From NCBI GenBank assembly GCA_031415655.1, contig JANOSD010000023.1, positions 4,699 through 68,698 of the forward strand: DNA of 64,000 nt. The letters are read 5' to 3'. The DNA comes from JAKOVR01 sp031415655. GTDB taxonomy: Bacteria; Actinomycetota; Acidimicrobiia; Acidimicrobiales; Acidimicrobilacustridaceae. The notes below the pieces were generated by a model. It was not told the origin of the DNA and made no database searches. It worked only from the letters and a program-made list of their open reading frames with translations. The position numbers and the translations under genes were made by a program. Shown here one piece after another: positions 54,915 through 63,972 of this stretch (position 1 is the stretch's first letter; each line of letters starts with the position of its first letter).

Positions 54915-55433
54915 ATGGCAGACGTCGAAGCAACCCTGGTTGAGGCGTTCAGGCACCGCCTGTTCGAGCTGATGCACAAGCACAGCGATCTCGTCGACGC
55001 GATCGACGAGGAGGAGGCTCATCGGCTCGGTCGCCAGGCGGCGGAAGCCGCTGTCGCCCCGGTGTTGTGGCGCCAGCAGGTCGGCGACGTGTGGGACACC
55101 GAGACAGTTCGCGAGTTCCTCGGCATCAGCCGGCAGGCGTTGTATAAGCGGGTCCGCAGCGGTTCGGTGATCGGACTGCCCGGTCGGGGCACGACGTTGT
55201 TCCCGGTGTGGCAATTCGACCTCGCGGCACAACGTGTCCGGCCGGCCGTAGCGGACGTGGTCGAGGCGTTCCGGGCGCAGCTCGATGACGTCGAATCGCA
55301 TCTCGTGGCGTCTTGGGCGCGAACCGACCAACCGGAGTTGGGCATGACGCCCGAGGAGTGGTTGGTGTCTGGCAAGGAACCGGATCGGGTCGTGGCCGTG
55401 GCGCGTCATGCCGCCCGTGATCTCGCGGCATGA
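54915..55433 (+). CDS. RES-associated antitoxin (Xre/MbcA-like)
   Basis: A 172-residue protein. VWDTETVREFLGISRQALY, RVRSGSVIGLPGRGTTLFPV, WQFD form the helix-turn-helix and wing pattern of antitoxins paired with RES toxins; PEEWLVSG near the C-terminus resembles the toxin-binding tail. Its stop overlaps the RES start (ATGA). The ribosome site GGTGGAG precedes ATG 54915. It is intact although its toxin is frameshifted. Confidence 0.8.
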   Translation: MADVEATLVEAFRHRLFELMHKHSDLVDAIDEEEAHRLGRQAAEAAVAPVLWRQQVGDVWDTETVREFLGISRQALYKRVRSGSVIGLPGRGTTLFPVWQFDLAAQRVRPAVADVVEAFRAQLDDVESHLVASWARTDQPELGMTPEEWLVSGKEPDRVVAVARHAARDLAA

Positions 55434-56031
55434 CCGTCGCGCTCCCGCCATCGGATCCCGCGGACCTCGGGAGCTTCCCGGCCAAGACCCTCAGCCCGGA
55501 CTACCCCTACAGCCGGCTGCATCACGTCCGCCATGCCGCCGAGTGGTTCTGCACGGATCGGGACTGCCGGTTCGATCCGCCCGCAGGCGCCGCGTTCGGG
55601 ACGTGCTACCTCGCCGGCAACCCTGTCGGCGCGTACCTCGAGAAGTTCGGTCGACTGCGTATCGTCACCCGTTCGCTCGTTGATCAGCAGGTGCTGACGA
55701 AGTTGCAGCTCCATTCGTCGCTGCGGGTCGCCGACCTGACCGATCGATCGTCGGGCGATGGCACCTCGACGCCGAGATCTGGGCCGGCGGTGACTACGAC
55801 CGGTGCCACCTGTGGGCAGCTGCGTTCTTCGACGCTGGTTTCGCTGGGGTCTGGTACTCCACACGCCACAGCGTCGACGGCGACCTGCACGCGCTCGCGA
55901 TCTTCGGCAAGCCGGGCCTCGACCCCGACGCTTTCCTCACCGTGACCGCGAGCCCGATCCCCGACGACGTCGTCGAGGCCGCCGAGGATCGCTTCGGGAT
56001 CACCGTGCTCCCGGCGACGCCGCTCATCTGA
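55430..56031 (+). pseudogene. RES-domain toxin, frameshifted at a GATC repeat
   Basis: RES proteins degrade NAD+ to halt growth. The N-terminal two thirds are read as YSRLHHVRHAAEWF, RFDPPAGAAFGTCYLA, YLEKFGRLRIVTRSL. After ADLTDRS the frame is lost; the rest (GRWHLDAEIWAGGDYDR, WAAAFFDAGFAGVWYST, ALAIFGKPGLD) is in another frame to TGA 56031. The break lies at GATCGATCG; adding one GATC unit restores DRSIVGRW. Hence a simple 4-bp contraction explains the defect. Confidence 0.85.
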
Positions 56032-56155
56032 TGTCGAGCCACCTGACTGCGCCGTCAGACGACCTCATCACCTCAGATCATGAGACCTGCACGGCGACAC
56101 CTGTCTGAGGTTGTCCACCACGCTGCCGCCAGCAAGGACACGATGGGACCCCACC

Positions 56156-56884
56156 ATGACCAGTGAGTCACCCACCTGCTTCGTCATCATGCCGATTTCA
56201 GTACCCAAGCACCTCCTCGGACGGTACTCGGAACGGGCGGACCACTTCACGAAGATCTACTCAGCGGTGATATCTCCCGCGATTGTCGGTGCGGGCATGA
56301 CCCCGTTGAGTCCATCTCGCACGGGCACGGAGAACATCCAGGCCGCAATAATCAACGACCTTCACGACGCTGACCTTGTTCTTGCTGACCTATCGGGGTT
56401 GAACCCCAACGTCTTTCTCGAACTGGGCATGCGATCGGCGCTCGACAAGCCCGTCTGCTTGGTACGGGATGGGTTCGACTCGCTTCCATTCGATAGCGGC
56501 ACACTCAATACGCATAAGTACGATCCGGCTCCCATGTACGAGCTCAACGCCGAGATTCAGAAGATGGGGGACTTCATCAGTGCAACGGTCTCGAAGTCCG
56601 ATGGGCGGAATGAGTTGTGGAAGTTCTTCGGGAGCGCATCGACGTCTCTGCCTAAGGCAGAACTCGATCCTGAAGATGCGAGTCTTCACGCCAAGGTCGA
56701 TCGTCTTATGGAGATCGTCGAGCGGCAAGGAACGCGTTCGAGGCGATCAGCACCTGCGATCGTCACCGCGGCCACGAACGAACAAATTGATGCAGCCGTT
56801 GAAGCCGTCAGGGATGCTCTCCTCGACGCCGGCGATGAAGGGATGCACGGTCGGAGGTTCGGCGAATCTGCGTTGGCGTCCTAG
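56156..56884 (+). CDS. Nucleoside 2-deoxyribosyltransferase/TIR-like fold protein
   Basis: A 242-residue protein. CFVIMPIS, then IYSAVISPAIVGAGM, AIINDLHDADLVLADLSG, NPNVFLELGMRSAL and KPVCLVRD match a Rossmannoid family related to nucleoside deoxyribosyltransferases and TIR-like domains, often found in defence islands. The acidic E in FLELG may be catalytic. C-terminal 80 residues form a helical tail. A nucleotide-hydrolysing or sensing role is inference. ATG 56156 chosen. Confidence 0.65.
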   Translation: MTSESPTCFVIMPISVPKHLLGRYSERADHFTKIYSAVISPAIVGAGMTPLSPSRTGTENIQAAIINDLHDADLVLADLSGLNPNVFLELGMRSALDKPVCLVRDGFDSLPFDSGTLNTHKYDPAPMYELNAEIQKMGDFISATVSKSDGRNELWKFFGSASTSLPKAELDPEDASLHAKVDRLMEIVERQGTRSRRSAPAIVTAATNEQIDAAVEAVRDALLDAGDEGMHGRRFGESALAS

Positions 56885-56910
56885 GGTCCTCGTACCAGGA
56901 CTTTTTAGGA

Positions 56911-57067
56911 GCGTGTCCCAGTAACGCTTCGAGACGCGGATTCCGCGCCACGGTTCGGACTCTCGCAAGGACGTCACGTCGAAAGCCCCCTGTTTTGGGC
57001 GGTGAGACGGAGGACGCCGCGAGAATCGAAGCTGGCCGGAAGCCGTCGAATGGTTGCTGGGACACGC
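56911..57067 (+). mobile_element. MITE-like element, copy 2 (157 bp)
   Basis: Terminal repeats GCGTGTCCCAGTAACG and TTGCTGGGACACGC; the interior is about 85% like copy 1 by eye, in the opposite orientation. No clear target duplication is left. It occupies most of the gap after the deoxyribosyltransferase-like gene. Confidence 0.8.
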
Positions 57068-57287
57068 TCCCAGGTGGCGAGAGCCTCAGCGGGAGACTGT
57101 CCGCGCTCGGACTCGACCTGCGTACGAACAACAGTGGATGGTTCTTCCAGGGACCCGGACTCGCGTGACGCCGACCCGATAGAACCAGCGTCACCGTCAC
57201 TCTCGATCAGCGTTTATTCGCTATCTAGCGTTCGACTGATCCGAACCCGTTCAAGCGGGCGCCTCAAAGCGTTGCGCGATTCGCCAT
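57068..57287. other. Gene-free stretch
   Basis: Nothing recognisable. A CATCTAGCG-like word occurs twice (near 57220 and 57285). Confidence 0.3.
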
Positions 57288-57683
57288 CTAGCGAGCCAAG
57301 ACAAGGGCAACCGCTATGGCGGCCGGGTAGCGCACCACGAGCTGAAGCTCACCACCGGTCGACTCGACGACCTTGCGGAGGGTCGACAGCAAGATGTCGG
57401 ACCGTTGCTCGATGCGCGAGATCTCGGCCTGACTCATCCCGGTGGCGTGCGCGATGTCAACCTGGGTGAGGTCGTGGACGTTGCGGAGCATCTTCAACGT
57501 CGCGGCGCGCTCGTCGATGTCGTCGAGCACTCGGTCGGCGCGCAGCTTCGCCTGCGGTGCGCCTTCGAGCTGCGCTCGCAGGCGCTCGACGGCGTCGGGT
57601 GACTCGTCGAGGAGCTGGCGGCGCGTCATCTTCGGCTTCCGCTTCGCGCGCGGTGCGTGGGCCTTCATCGTGCGTGGGCTCAT
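57288..57683 (-). CDS. XRE-family antitoxin-like regulator
   Basis: A 131-residue protein with a C-terminal helix-turn-helix (LRNVHDLTQVDIAHATGMSQ, then EISRIEQRSDILLSTLRKVV) and a VRYP tail typical of HigA/antitoxins of RelE-like toxins. ATG 57683 with GGGAGAC upstream. No toxin gene remains beside it; it may be an orphan. Confidence 0.8.
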   Translation of the reverse strand: MSPRTMKAHAPRAKRKPKMTRRQLLDESPDAVERLRAQLEGAPQAKLRADRVLDDIDERAATLKMLRNVHDLTQVDIAHATGMSQAEISRIEQRSDILLSTLRKVVESTGGELQLVVRYPAAIAVALVLAR

Positions 57684-57892
57684 CGAGCGCGTCTCCCTTC
57701 TGATCCCTCGAATCGTAGGTCGATGGGATATGTGTTTGGCCGCATATTTGTGAACCCCTTGCGAATCCACGGACGGGGAAACGCCGTTACGGACCGTGAC
57801 GCACCAGAACGCCACCCTTGAATATGACCAGGTCAGCGGGTATGTCCCGGGACAGCCAATGACCACCCAAAACGGTCCCGAAGTGTCTTGCT

Positions 57893-57914
57893 CTACGGAT
57901 CAGAAGGTTGGGGG
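57893..57914 (+). other. Right att-like site (22-bp tRNA-Arg core)
   Basis: Exact copy of the first 22 bp of the tRNA fragment at 52733, starting CTACGGATCAGAAGG. Together the copies bound 5182 bp. Just left of this copy is CGGTCCCGAAG, whose reverse complement stands just left of the first copy. Confidence 0.8.
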
Positions 57915-57921
57915 CTTTGGT

Positions 57922-59056
57922 GTGGCGTTGGTGGGTCTTCGTCGACCCGTCGTTTGCTGTCATGGTCAAGCTCGATCCCCGGCGCCCACCCTGACTGCCA
58001 CCGCCCCTTCGCCCGTCACCAATCTCGATCCCACCCGGCGCCGTCGCACCGTCTCCCGGGAACGTGGTCGCGGGACGGCAATCGCCCTGGCCTTGGCGGC
58101 GAGCGCACTCGCCTTCCCGATGGTTGGGCCGGGCATCGCCGGCGGGCCAAACGCCTACGCCGAATCCACAGTCAGCGCGTCGCCCGCGGTGTCGGGTCCG
58201 CTGAAGTACCGCAACAGCGTGTTCACCGACGTCGACGTCGCCCGCGATGTGGTCTACGGCCAGGCCCCCGACGCTCCCGATGGTGGAGTGGACCTGCTGG
58301 CCGATATTTGCCAACCCGTCGGCGACGTTGACCCGCTGCGCCCCGTCATCGTCTGGATGCACGGTGCCGGACCGGCGAGTAATGACAAGGCCCATGCGGT
58401 CGACGCCTACGTCGACCCGAGCTGCGCCCGCCATGGCACCCTCGTGATGAGCATCAACTCTCGCTTCAAGGCGAACGGTCTGAACCGTCCGGTGGACGAC
58501 GCCCATCAGGCGCTCGCCGGGCTGTGGGCCAACGCCAGTACGTATCGGGTCGATGGCAGCCGGATCGCCATCGGTGGTGTGTCCGCCGGCAGAATCGCCG
58601 CCCTCGACACGGCCTACCTGGACGACATCGAGGCCGGGGCACCCGAACCGGATCGTGGGGTTCGAGCCGCGTCGTCCATCTCGGGGCGGGGCCGATGGGT
58701 GTCGCGCAGGCCGGTGAGGCGCCCGTGATGATGGTGCACGGAACCACCGACTACCTGGTTCCTTACGCCGGGCGCAGTTGTTCTGCGACGAAACGAATGT
58801 CAACGGGGTGGACTGCACGCTCCGGGGCTATCCCGCCGGGCACGCCGACATCTTCGCCTTCGCCGCCGAGATCGAACCGACGCTCGCCGAATGGTTCTAC
58901 AACGTGCTCGCTTGGGCGTCGCTCCCCGCCACCACTCCTGCGCAGACGCCGGTGAGCGCACCCGCGACCTCGGGACTGACCCACGACGCGGGACTGACCC
59001 ACGACGCGGGACCGACCACGAACATCCCGATCGGTCGTCCGACCTTCATGGGCTGA
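57922..59056 (+). pseudogene. Alpha/beta-hydrolase paralogue, broken
   Basis: A signal-peptide-like segment (AIALALAASALAFPMV), PLKYRNSVFTDVDVARDVVYG, IVWMHGAG, the elbow IGGVSAGRIA. The frame shifts near 58680 (SGAGPMGVAQAGEAPVMMVHGTTDYLVPY) and again near 58778 (LFCDETNVNGVDCTLRGYP, GHADIFAFAAE) before ending at 59056. It resembles the intact lipoprotein at 44333. The right att core sits at its 5' edge, so its original start may be lost. Confidence 0.75.
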
Positions 59057-59083
59057 CCTTCATGGGCTGACCTTGATGGGCTG
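59041..59083. repeat. Tandem 3'-end duplication including a stop codon
   Basis: Three units of about 14 bp (CTGACCTTCATGGG) duplicate the end of the hydrolase pseudogene, each carrying a TGA. It parallels the repeat after the VOC gene at 13.1 kb. Confidence 0.8.
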
Positions 59084-59088
59084 AGCGT

Positions 59089-60093
59089 TCAGGTCTTCTT
59101 GGCGCGAGACGGGGCCACCCGCGGCGGTTCGTTCGGCTGCTTCGGGTACACCGGCGGCCACGGTGCGTCCATGAGCCCCGATGCCATGTCTCGCGCGGAC
59201 CACCCCAACAACTCGGTGATGTCCTGCGGATCGGTTTCCATCGATGCCCACGGGTCGCCATGGACGGCCACCCGCGCCGGAACCGTGGCGATCGTGAGCT
59301 CATCGGGATGCAGCAGATCGACCTCGTCCCATCGCATCGGCGTGGATACCTGGGCGCCGGGTCGCGCCCGCACCGACCACGCGCCGAAGATGGTCTTGTG
59401 CGGAGCGTTCTGGTTGAAGTCAATGAATACCCGCTGGCCTCGTTCTTCCTTCCACCACGCCGCCGTCAAAAGGTCCGGACGTCGCCGTTCCAACGCGCGG
59501 GCCAACGCCACGGCGGCGGCCCGCACGGCGTAGGAGTCCCACCTCGGCTGGAGTCGCACGTAGATATGTAAGCCTTTGTTGCCGCTGGTCTTGGGGTGCC
59601 CCACGATTCCGATCTCGTCGAGCATGGCCTTCACCTCCGCCGCCGCTTCCCGGATCTGCTGGTAGGTGACGCCAGGGGTGGGGTCGAGGTCGATGCGAAG
59701 CTCGTCGGCGTGGTCGATATCGCTGGCCCGGGACGGCCACACATGGAAGCCGAGACATCCGAGATTCACCGCCCACACCACATGTGCAATGTCGCCGATG
59801 ACGAGCGCTTCGGACGTGGTGCCGTTGGGCGTGGCGACGATGGCGGTCTGCAGCCAGCTCGGCCGCTTGGTCGGCACCCGCTTCTGGAAGAACGAGTTGC
59901 CGCCGGCGCCGTCGGGGAACCGCTGGAGGAGTACCGGCCGGTCGCCCATGCTCCGCATGATCGGTTCCTCAACCGACAAGTAGAACTGCACGAGGTCGAG
60001 TTTGGTGTCGCCTCGTTCGGCGAAGAACACCTTGTCCGGGCTGGTCACCGTCAGGTCGTGGCCCGCCAGTTCCATCGCAACGCCGTCGCTCAT
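59089..60093 (-). CDS. LigD-type primase/polymerase domain protein
   Basis: A 334-residue stand-alone polymerase domain of bacterial end-joining. GHDLTVTSPDKVFF at the start, QKRVPTKRPSW (phosphate contacts), the catalytic DLDP (D135, D137), KTSGNKGLHIYV, and the third acid in VFIDFNQN are intact. It extends DNA ends during non-homologous end joining; no ligase, nuclease or Ku gene is in the window. ATG 60093 chosen since the domain starts there. Confidence 0.9.
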   Translation of the reverse strand: MSDGVAMELAGHDLTVTSPDKVFFAERGDTKLDLVQFYLSVEEPIMRSMGDRPVLLQRFPDGAGGNSFFQKRVPTKRPSWLQTAIVATPNGTTSEALVIGDIAHVVWAVNLGCLGFHVWPSRASDIDHADELRIDLDPTPGVTYQQIREAAAEVKAMLDEIGIVGHPKTSGNKGLHIYVRLQPRWDSYAVRAAAVALARALERRRPDLLTAAWWKEERGQRVFIDFNQNAPHKTIFGAWSVRARPGAQVSTPMRWDEVDLLHPDELTIATVPARVAVHGDPWASMETDPQDITELLGWSARDMASGLMDAPWPPVYPKQPNEPPRVAPSRAKKT

Positions 60094-60160
60094 AGTCGCG
60101 AACCGTACCCGCCGGCCGCAACCGGAACCGCCGACCTGAACCTGTGTCCCCGGCTGTGTT

Positions 60161-60210
60161 CGTTCTGGATGAGATTCCGCTCGCATACGGGCGGAATCTC
60201 ATCCAGAACG
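60161..60210. repeat. 50-bp inverted repeat between the LigD-like and ABC genes
   Basis: Arms of 20 bp starting CGTTCTGGATGAGATTCCGC enclose a 10-base loop. On the minus strand it follows the end of the ABC operon by 31 bp, so it may end that transcript. No T-run. Confidence 0.75.
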
Positions 60211-60241
60211 GCGACCGAGGCGCCAGAACCGCCAAATCGGC

Positions 60242-61039
60242 TCAGGCGGCGGCCGCCCCGTCGCGGATCTCGTCTCGCTGCAGAAGCGCCATCAGTCGTT
60301 CCTGCACCGCCTTGTACTCGGGGCTGTCGGCCAGCGAAACCCGATCGCGGGGGCGGGGTATCTCCACGTCGATGACGTCGACGATCGACGGGCCGGGCGG
60401 GTTCGACATCACGACGATCTTGTCGCTGAGGAGGATCGCCTCGTCGATGCCGTGCGTCACCATCACGACCATCTCGGTGGTGGAGTCGCCTTGCCAGAGG
60501 TCCACGAGGTGACCTTGCAACCGGCTACGGGTAAGCGCATCAAGGGCACCGAAGGGCTCGTCGAGTAGCAACGCCCGGGGTTCCACGGCGAAGGCTCGGG
60601 CAACGGCGCAGCGCTGCTGCATGCCACCCGACACCTGGTGCGGTTTCTTGTCCTTGTGTGCCCACAGACCAACGGCGGTGAGGTAGTGCTCGGTGGCCGA
60701 TGTGATGCGTTCGCTCGACCAATCGCGGCGAGCGGACTTCACGGCCATCTCCACGTTGCGAACCAGCGACAGCCGGGGAAGCAGCGAGTAGCTCTGGAAC
60801 ACCATGGCCCGATCCGGACCGGGGGCAGCGATCGGGACACCGTCGAGGGTGAGCCCGCCGCCCTCCGGCACGACGAGTCCGCCCATGGCGTTGAGCAGCG
60901 TGCTCTTGCCACAGCCCGAGTGCCCGATCAGCGACACGAACTGCCCCGGCTCCACGGTGAGCGAAATGTCACGGAGCACGTGCTGCACCCCTTTCCCGTG
61001 GGGATAGCTCTTCCAGAGGTTGTTGACGACGAGGCTCAT
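60242..61039 (-). CDS. NrtD/SsuB-like ABC transporter ATPase
   Basis: A 265-residue ATPase of the nitrate/sulfonate/taurine class. Walker A GHSGCGKST, Q-loop VFQSYSLLP, signature VSGGMQQR, Walker B ALLLDEPFGALD, switch VTHGIDEA. The start overlaps the permease stop by 4 bp. Third gene of the operon. Confidence 0.92.
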   Translation of the reverse strand: MSLVVNNLWKSYPHGKGVQHVLRDISLTVEPGQFVSLIGHSGCGKSTLLNAMGGLVVPEGGGLTLDGVPIAAPGPDRAMVFQSYSLLPRLSLVRNVEMAVKSARRDWSSERITSATEHYLTAVGLWAHKDKKPHQVSGGMQQRCAVARAFAVEPRALLLDEPFGALDALTRSRLQGHLVDLWQGDSTTEMVVMVTHGIDEAILLSDKIVVMSNPPGPSIVDVIDVEIPRPRDRVSLADSPEYKAVQERLMALLQRDEIRDGAAAA

Positions 61040-61959
61040 GACCGGCCTTCCGTTGGGGTGAGCTTTTTGCCGATGGCGAGGAACATGGCGTCGAGAGCCA
61101 CACCGATCACACCGATCACGATGATGGCGCTGATGACGTATTTGAGGCCGGGGCCGTTGTAGCTCTGCCACACGAAGAACCCGATGCCGCTGGCGGCCGA
61201 CAGCATCTCGGCGGCCACGATCACCATCCAGGCGACACCCATCGAAAGCCGCAACCCGGTGATGACCGACGGCACCGAGTGGGGGATCACGATCTCGCGC
61301 ATCTCGGTCCACTTCGAGAAGGTGAACACGCGTGCGACGTCTCGCTGATACTCCGGGACGGACGACGCACCGGCCGCGGTGTTGATCACGGTGGGCCACA
61401 GCGCCGTTACGAAGATCACCCAGACGGCGGCGGGGTCGGCCTTCACCATGATGGTGAGCCAGATCGGGAACCAGGCCAGGGGAGACACCGGCCGGAGCAG
61501 CTGGATGACGGGATTGGTGATCCGGAACAGCACCCGGTTGGTGCCGATGAGGAAGCCCAAGGGAACTCCCACCACTGCGGCCATGCCGAACCCTCGCAGT
61601 ACCCGGCCGAGCGAGTCGAGGAGCTGAAGCCCGATGCCTTTGCCGGCGGGACCGTCGGGTTTGAAGGCGCCGAGGAGGAGTTCCCACAGTGTGGCGAGGG
61701 TGTCGATCGGGCCCGGCAGACTGTCGGCCCGCCACGTCACGACTTGCCAGAGGAGGCCGAGCAGGGCGAAACCGAGAAGCCCGTAGCCGACGGATGCGCC
61801 GATCGACGCCAGCCGGCTCGGACCGGTCGATAGCGCGCCCGGCGGTCCGAGCCAGGATGGCGGTTCAGAACTTGTTCCGACCGCGGCCGCCGGATCGACG
61901 ATGGGAGCATCGAGGTCGATGACCGTCCGCTCCGACGATTGATTCACCAGGATCGTCAT
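61036..61959 (-). CDS. NrtB/SsuC-like ABC transporter permease
   Basis: A 307-residue permease with six membrane helices after a 50-residue soluble start; the EAA loop region (EYQRDVARVFTFSKWTEMRE then IVIPHSVPSVITGLRLS) couples to the ATPase. Overlaps both neighbours by 4 bp. Confidence 0.9.
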   Translation of the reverse strand: MTILVNQSSERTVIDLDAPIVDPAAAVGTSSEPPSWLGPPGALSTGPSRLASIGASVGYGLLGFALLGLLWQVVTWRADSLPGPIDTLATLWELLLGAFKPDGPAGKGIGLQLLDSLGRVLRGFGMAAVVGVPLGFLIGTNRVLFRITNPVIQLLRPVSPLAWFPIWLTIMVKADPAAVWVIFVTALWPTVINTAAGASSVPEYQRDVARVFTFSKWTEMREIVIPHSVPSVITGLRLSMGVAWMVIVAAEMLSAASGIGFFVWQSYNGPGLKYVISAIIVIGVIGVALDAMFLAIGKKLTPTEGRS

Positions 61960-63236
61960 GGGCGTTTGGCCTCCTCTTGGGGTTTGCTTGGATCGAACGT
62001 CACCTTGTCGAGCACGATCTCGAACGGTTTCATGCCATCGGGGATTGTCAGCTTCATGCCGGTCGCCACCTCGGCGTACAGGTCCGAGAGGATCATCTGG
62101 TCAACCAGCGCCTTCGTGTCGGGCAGCTCGGGGAGCAGACCGAACCGCACGTACTGGGCCATGAACCACACGAAATGACCCCTGTCGGGGAAGTTCACCC
62201 TGCCGTCCTGGTAGAACTGCATCTGGTTGCCGGTGAAGACCTTCTCACCCAGCCCGGCCCCGAGGTCGTACGTGCCGAGCAACCGACCCTCGATCTCGGC
62301 GGGGGTGGCGTTCACGTATTTCTCGACCCCGATGATCTTCGCCGCCTCCGGGCGGTTGGCCGGATCGTCGAGCCACTTCGACGCTTCCAGGATTGCCTTC
62401 ATGACGTCCTTGAGCACGTCCTTCTTCTCGGTGGCGAACTTCTCGTTCACCACGAGGGCCTTTTCCGGATGGTTGTTCCAGAGGTCTTGTGTGGCCAACG
62501 TGGTGAACCCCTTGTCCTTCACTACCGCCCGTGCGTTCCACGGTTCGCCCACGCAATAGCCCCGCACGTTCTCCTGGTTGAGATTGTTGAACATCTCCGG
62601 CGGCGGGATGGCCTTGATGTCGAGACCGTCGGCCTTGGGATCGAGACCGCCGGCTTTCATCCAGTAGCGCAGCCACGTGTCGTGGGTGCCACCGGGGAAG
62701 GTCATGCCGAACTGTTTGGCCCCCTTGGCCTTGATCACTTCAGCGGCCTTTTTCGGGTCGCCGTATCCTGCGTCCTTGAGGTCGTTGGCGAGGGTGATGG
62801 CCTGACCATTCTGGTTCAGAATCATGGCGATACGAAGGCTTCTGGCCTTGGCTTGGTCGCCCTCGATCTTGCTGATGCCTGTGGCCACCGAGAATGGCAT
62901 CGAGCTCAGGGCATGGGCCCCGTCGTATTCGCCGTTCAACAACTTGTCGCGGATGCCGGGCCAGCTCTTGCCGTTCTCGAGGGTGACATCGAGGTCGTAC
63001 TTGGCGAACATCCCCTTCTCAAGAGCGATGACCAAGGCGGCGCAGTCGGTCAGGGAAATGAAGCCGAGCTTCACCGGTCGGTTGCCCTTGGCGGCAGCGG
63101 AACCACCGGGACCCGCTCCGGTAGAGGTGGTGTCGCTCGATGAGCAACCGGTGAGGAGCGAGCCGGCGGTGAAGCCGGTGGCAGCCATGCCCAAGGCCGC
63201 GGCGCCACTGTTGCGGAGGAAGTTGCGTCTGTTCAC
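61956..63236 (-). CDS. NrtA/CmpA-like substrate-binding lipoprotein with Tat signal
   Basis: A 426-residue binding protein. RRNFLR twin-arginine motif and a lipobox LLTGC mark Tat export and lipid anchoring. KLGFISLTDCAALVIALEKGMF, THDTWLRYWMKAGGLD, RGYCVGEPWNARAV are typical of nitrate/bicarbonate/sulfonate-binding NrtA/CmpA proteins. Nitrate is the best guess because of the family and the nitrate operon at 34-40 kb. GTG 63236 start. The 250 bp upstream hold no gene. Confidence 0.88.
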   Translation of the reverse strand: MNRRNFLRNSGAAALGMAATGFTAGSLLTGCSSSDTTSTGAGPGGSAAAKGNRPVKLGFISLTDCAALVIALEKGMFAKYDLDVTLENGKSWPGIRDKLLNGEYDGAHALSSMPFSVATGISKIEGDQAKARSLRIAMILNQNGQAITLANDLKDAGYGDPKKAAEVIKAKGAKQFGMTFPGGTHDTWLRYWMKAGGLDPKADGLDIKAIPPPEMFNNLNQENVRGYCVGEPWNARAVVKDKGFTTLATQDLWNNHPEKALVVNEKFATEKKDVLKDVMKAILEASKWLDDPANRPEAAKIIGVEKYVNATPAEIEGRLLGTYDLGAGLGEKVFTGNQMQFYQDGRVNFPDRGHFVWFMAQYVRFGLLPELPDTKALVDQMILSDLYAEVATGMKLTIPDGMKPFEIVLDKVTFDPSKPQEEAKRP

Positions 63237-63459
63237 GAGGCCAACCTACGGACGTGATGGTTCACCGCCGTTTCCCTGGCGTGACGCGTCGCGCACACGT
63301 GGCGCAACGTGACGGGGTGCACATCGGCGCTCCCTCTCACTGGGACCCAGCTGTCGGTGAGGGGTGTTTCGCCCGGCTTACCGCAGCATCTCCGGTGTCT
63401 TACCGCCCGGTCTCGCGAGCCTTGGTAAAGCCTGGCCAAATAATGAACCGTCTCTGACT

Positions 63460-63474
63460 ACACCCGGCGGGTGT
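63460..63474 (-). terminator. Short hairpin after the HAD gene
   Basis: ACACCC-GGC-GGGTGT lies 13 bp past the stop of the minus-strand HAD gene; no T-run. Confidence 0.35.
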
Positions 63475-63486
63475 CTTCCCTTGACA

Positions 63487-63972
63487 TCAGCCTTGGTGGA
63501 AGTACGCCCGCAGGTCGCCAATGTGCGCCGGCGTGAGCCCAGTCGCCGACACTGGGCAGACGGGCAGAACCTGACCCGCATCGAGTCGGTCCCCCATCAG
63601 GTCGTCAACCTCGTCGTGGTACTGATCGAGGTCGTCATCGAGCCAGGCGACACGTTGATATTCCGTGGATGCGAGCAGATGTTCGGCCGCATGGAGCTTC
63701 CACCAGCCTTGAACGTCTGGCCGTGGGACGAGCACGGGGAAGACGGGTAGCTCAAGTAGCGGGCCGAGAACCGAGTTCGCCGTCGTTTCCCAAGACGTGA
63801 GCCAGTAGATGTCGGCCTGCAGGTTCAACAGTTCCTCCATCATGCGAGGGGAGAACACCAATTCCTGACTTTCGCCGTCGGAGCGCCAGTCTTCCCAGGT
63901 GCGAGGCGCGGCTCCATACGGAACGATGACTCCGTCGACGTCAAGCAAAAGGGCATGCGGGTTCGTTCTCAC
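63487..63972 (-). CDS. HAD-like phosphatase domain protein
   Basis: A 161-residue HAD-fold protein: LLLDVDGVIVP (motif I DxD), TSWE (motif II threonine/serine), AWLDDDLD (motif IV). No cap domain. Substrate unknown. GTG 63972 has AGAGGTGG 8 bp upstream; a GTG four codons earlier is an alternative. Confidence 0.8.
   Translation of the reverse strand: MRTNPHALLLDVDGVIVPYGAAPRTWEDWRSDGESQELVFSPRMMEELLNLQADIYWLTSWETTANSVLGPLLELPVFPVLVPRPDVQGWWKLHAAEHLLASTEYQRVAWLDDDLDQYHDEVDDLMGDRLDAGQVLPVCPVSATGLTPAHIGDLRAYFHQG

Noticed and set aside
49900..59056. All frameshifts being read errors
   Set aside because: Possible in single cases, but the region also has in-frame stops, missing domains and fused fragments, while long genes at 19-40 kb and 59-63 kb are open.
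63237..63486. A riboswitch before the NrtA-like gene
   Set aside because: I found no conserved core of a known class (molybdenum cofactor, cobalamin or SAM) in this stretch.
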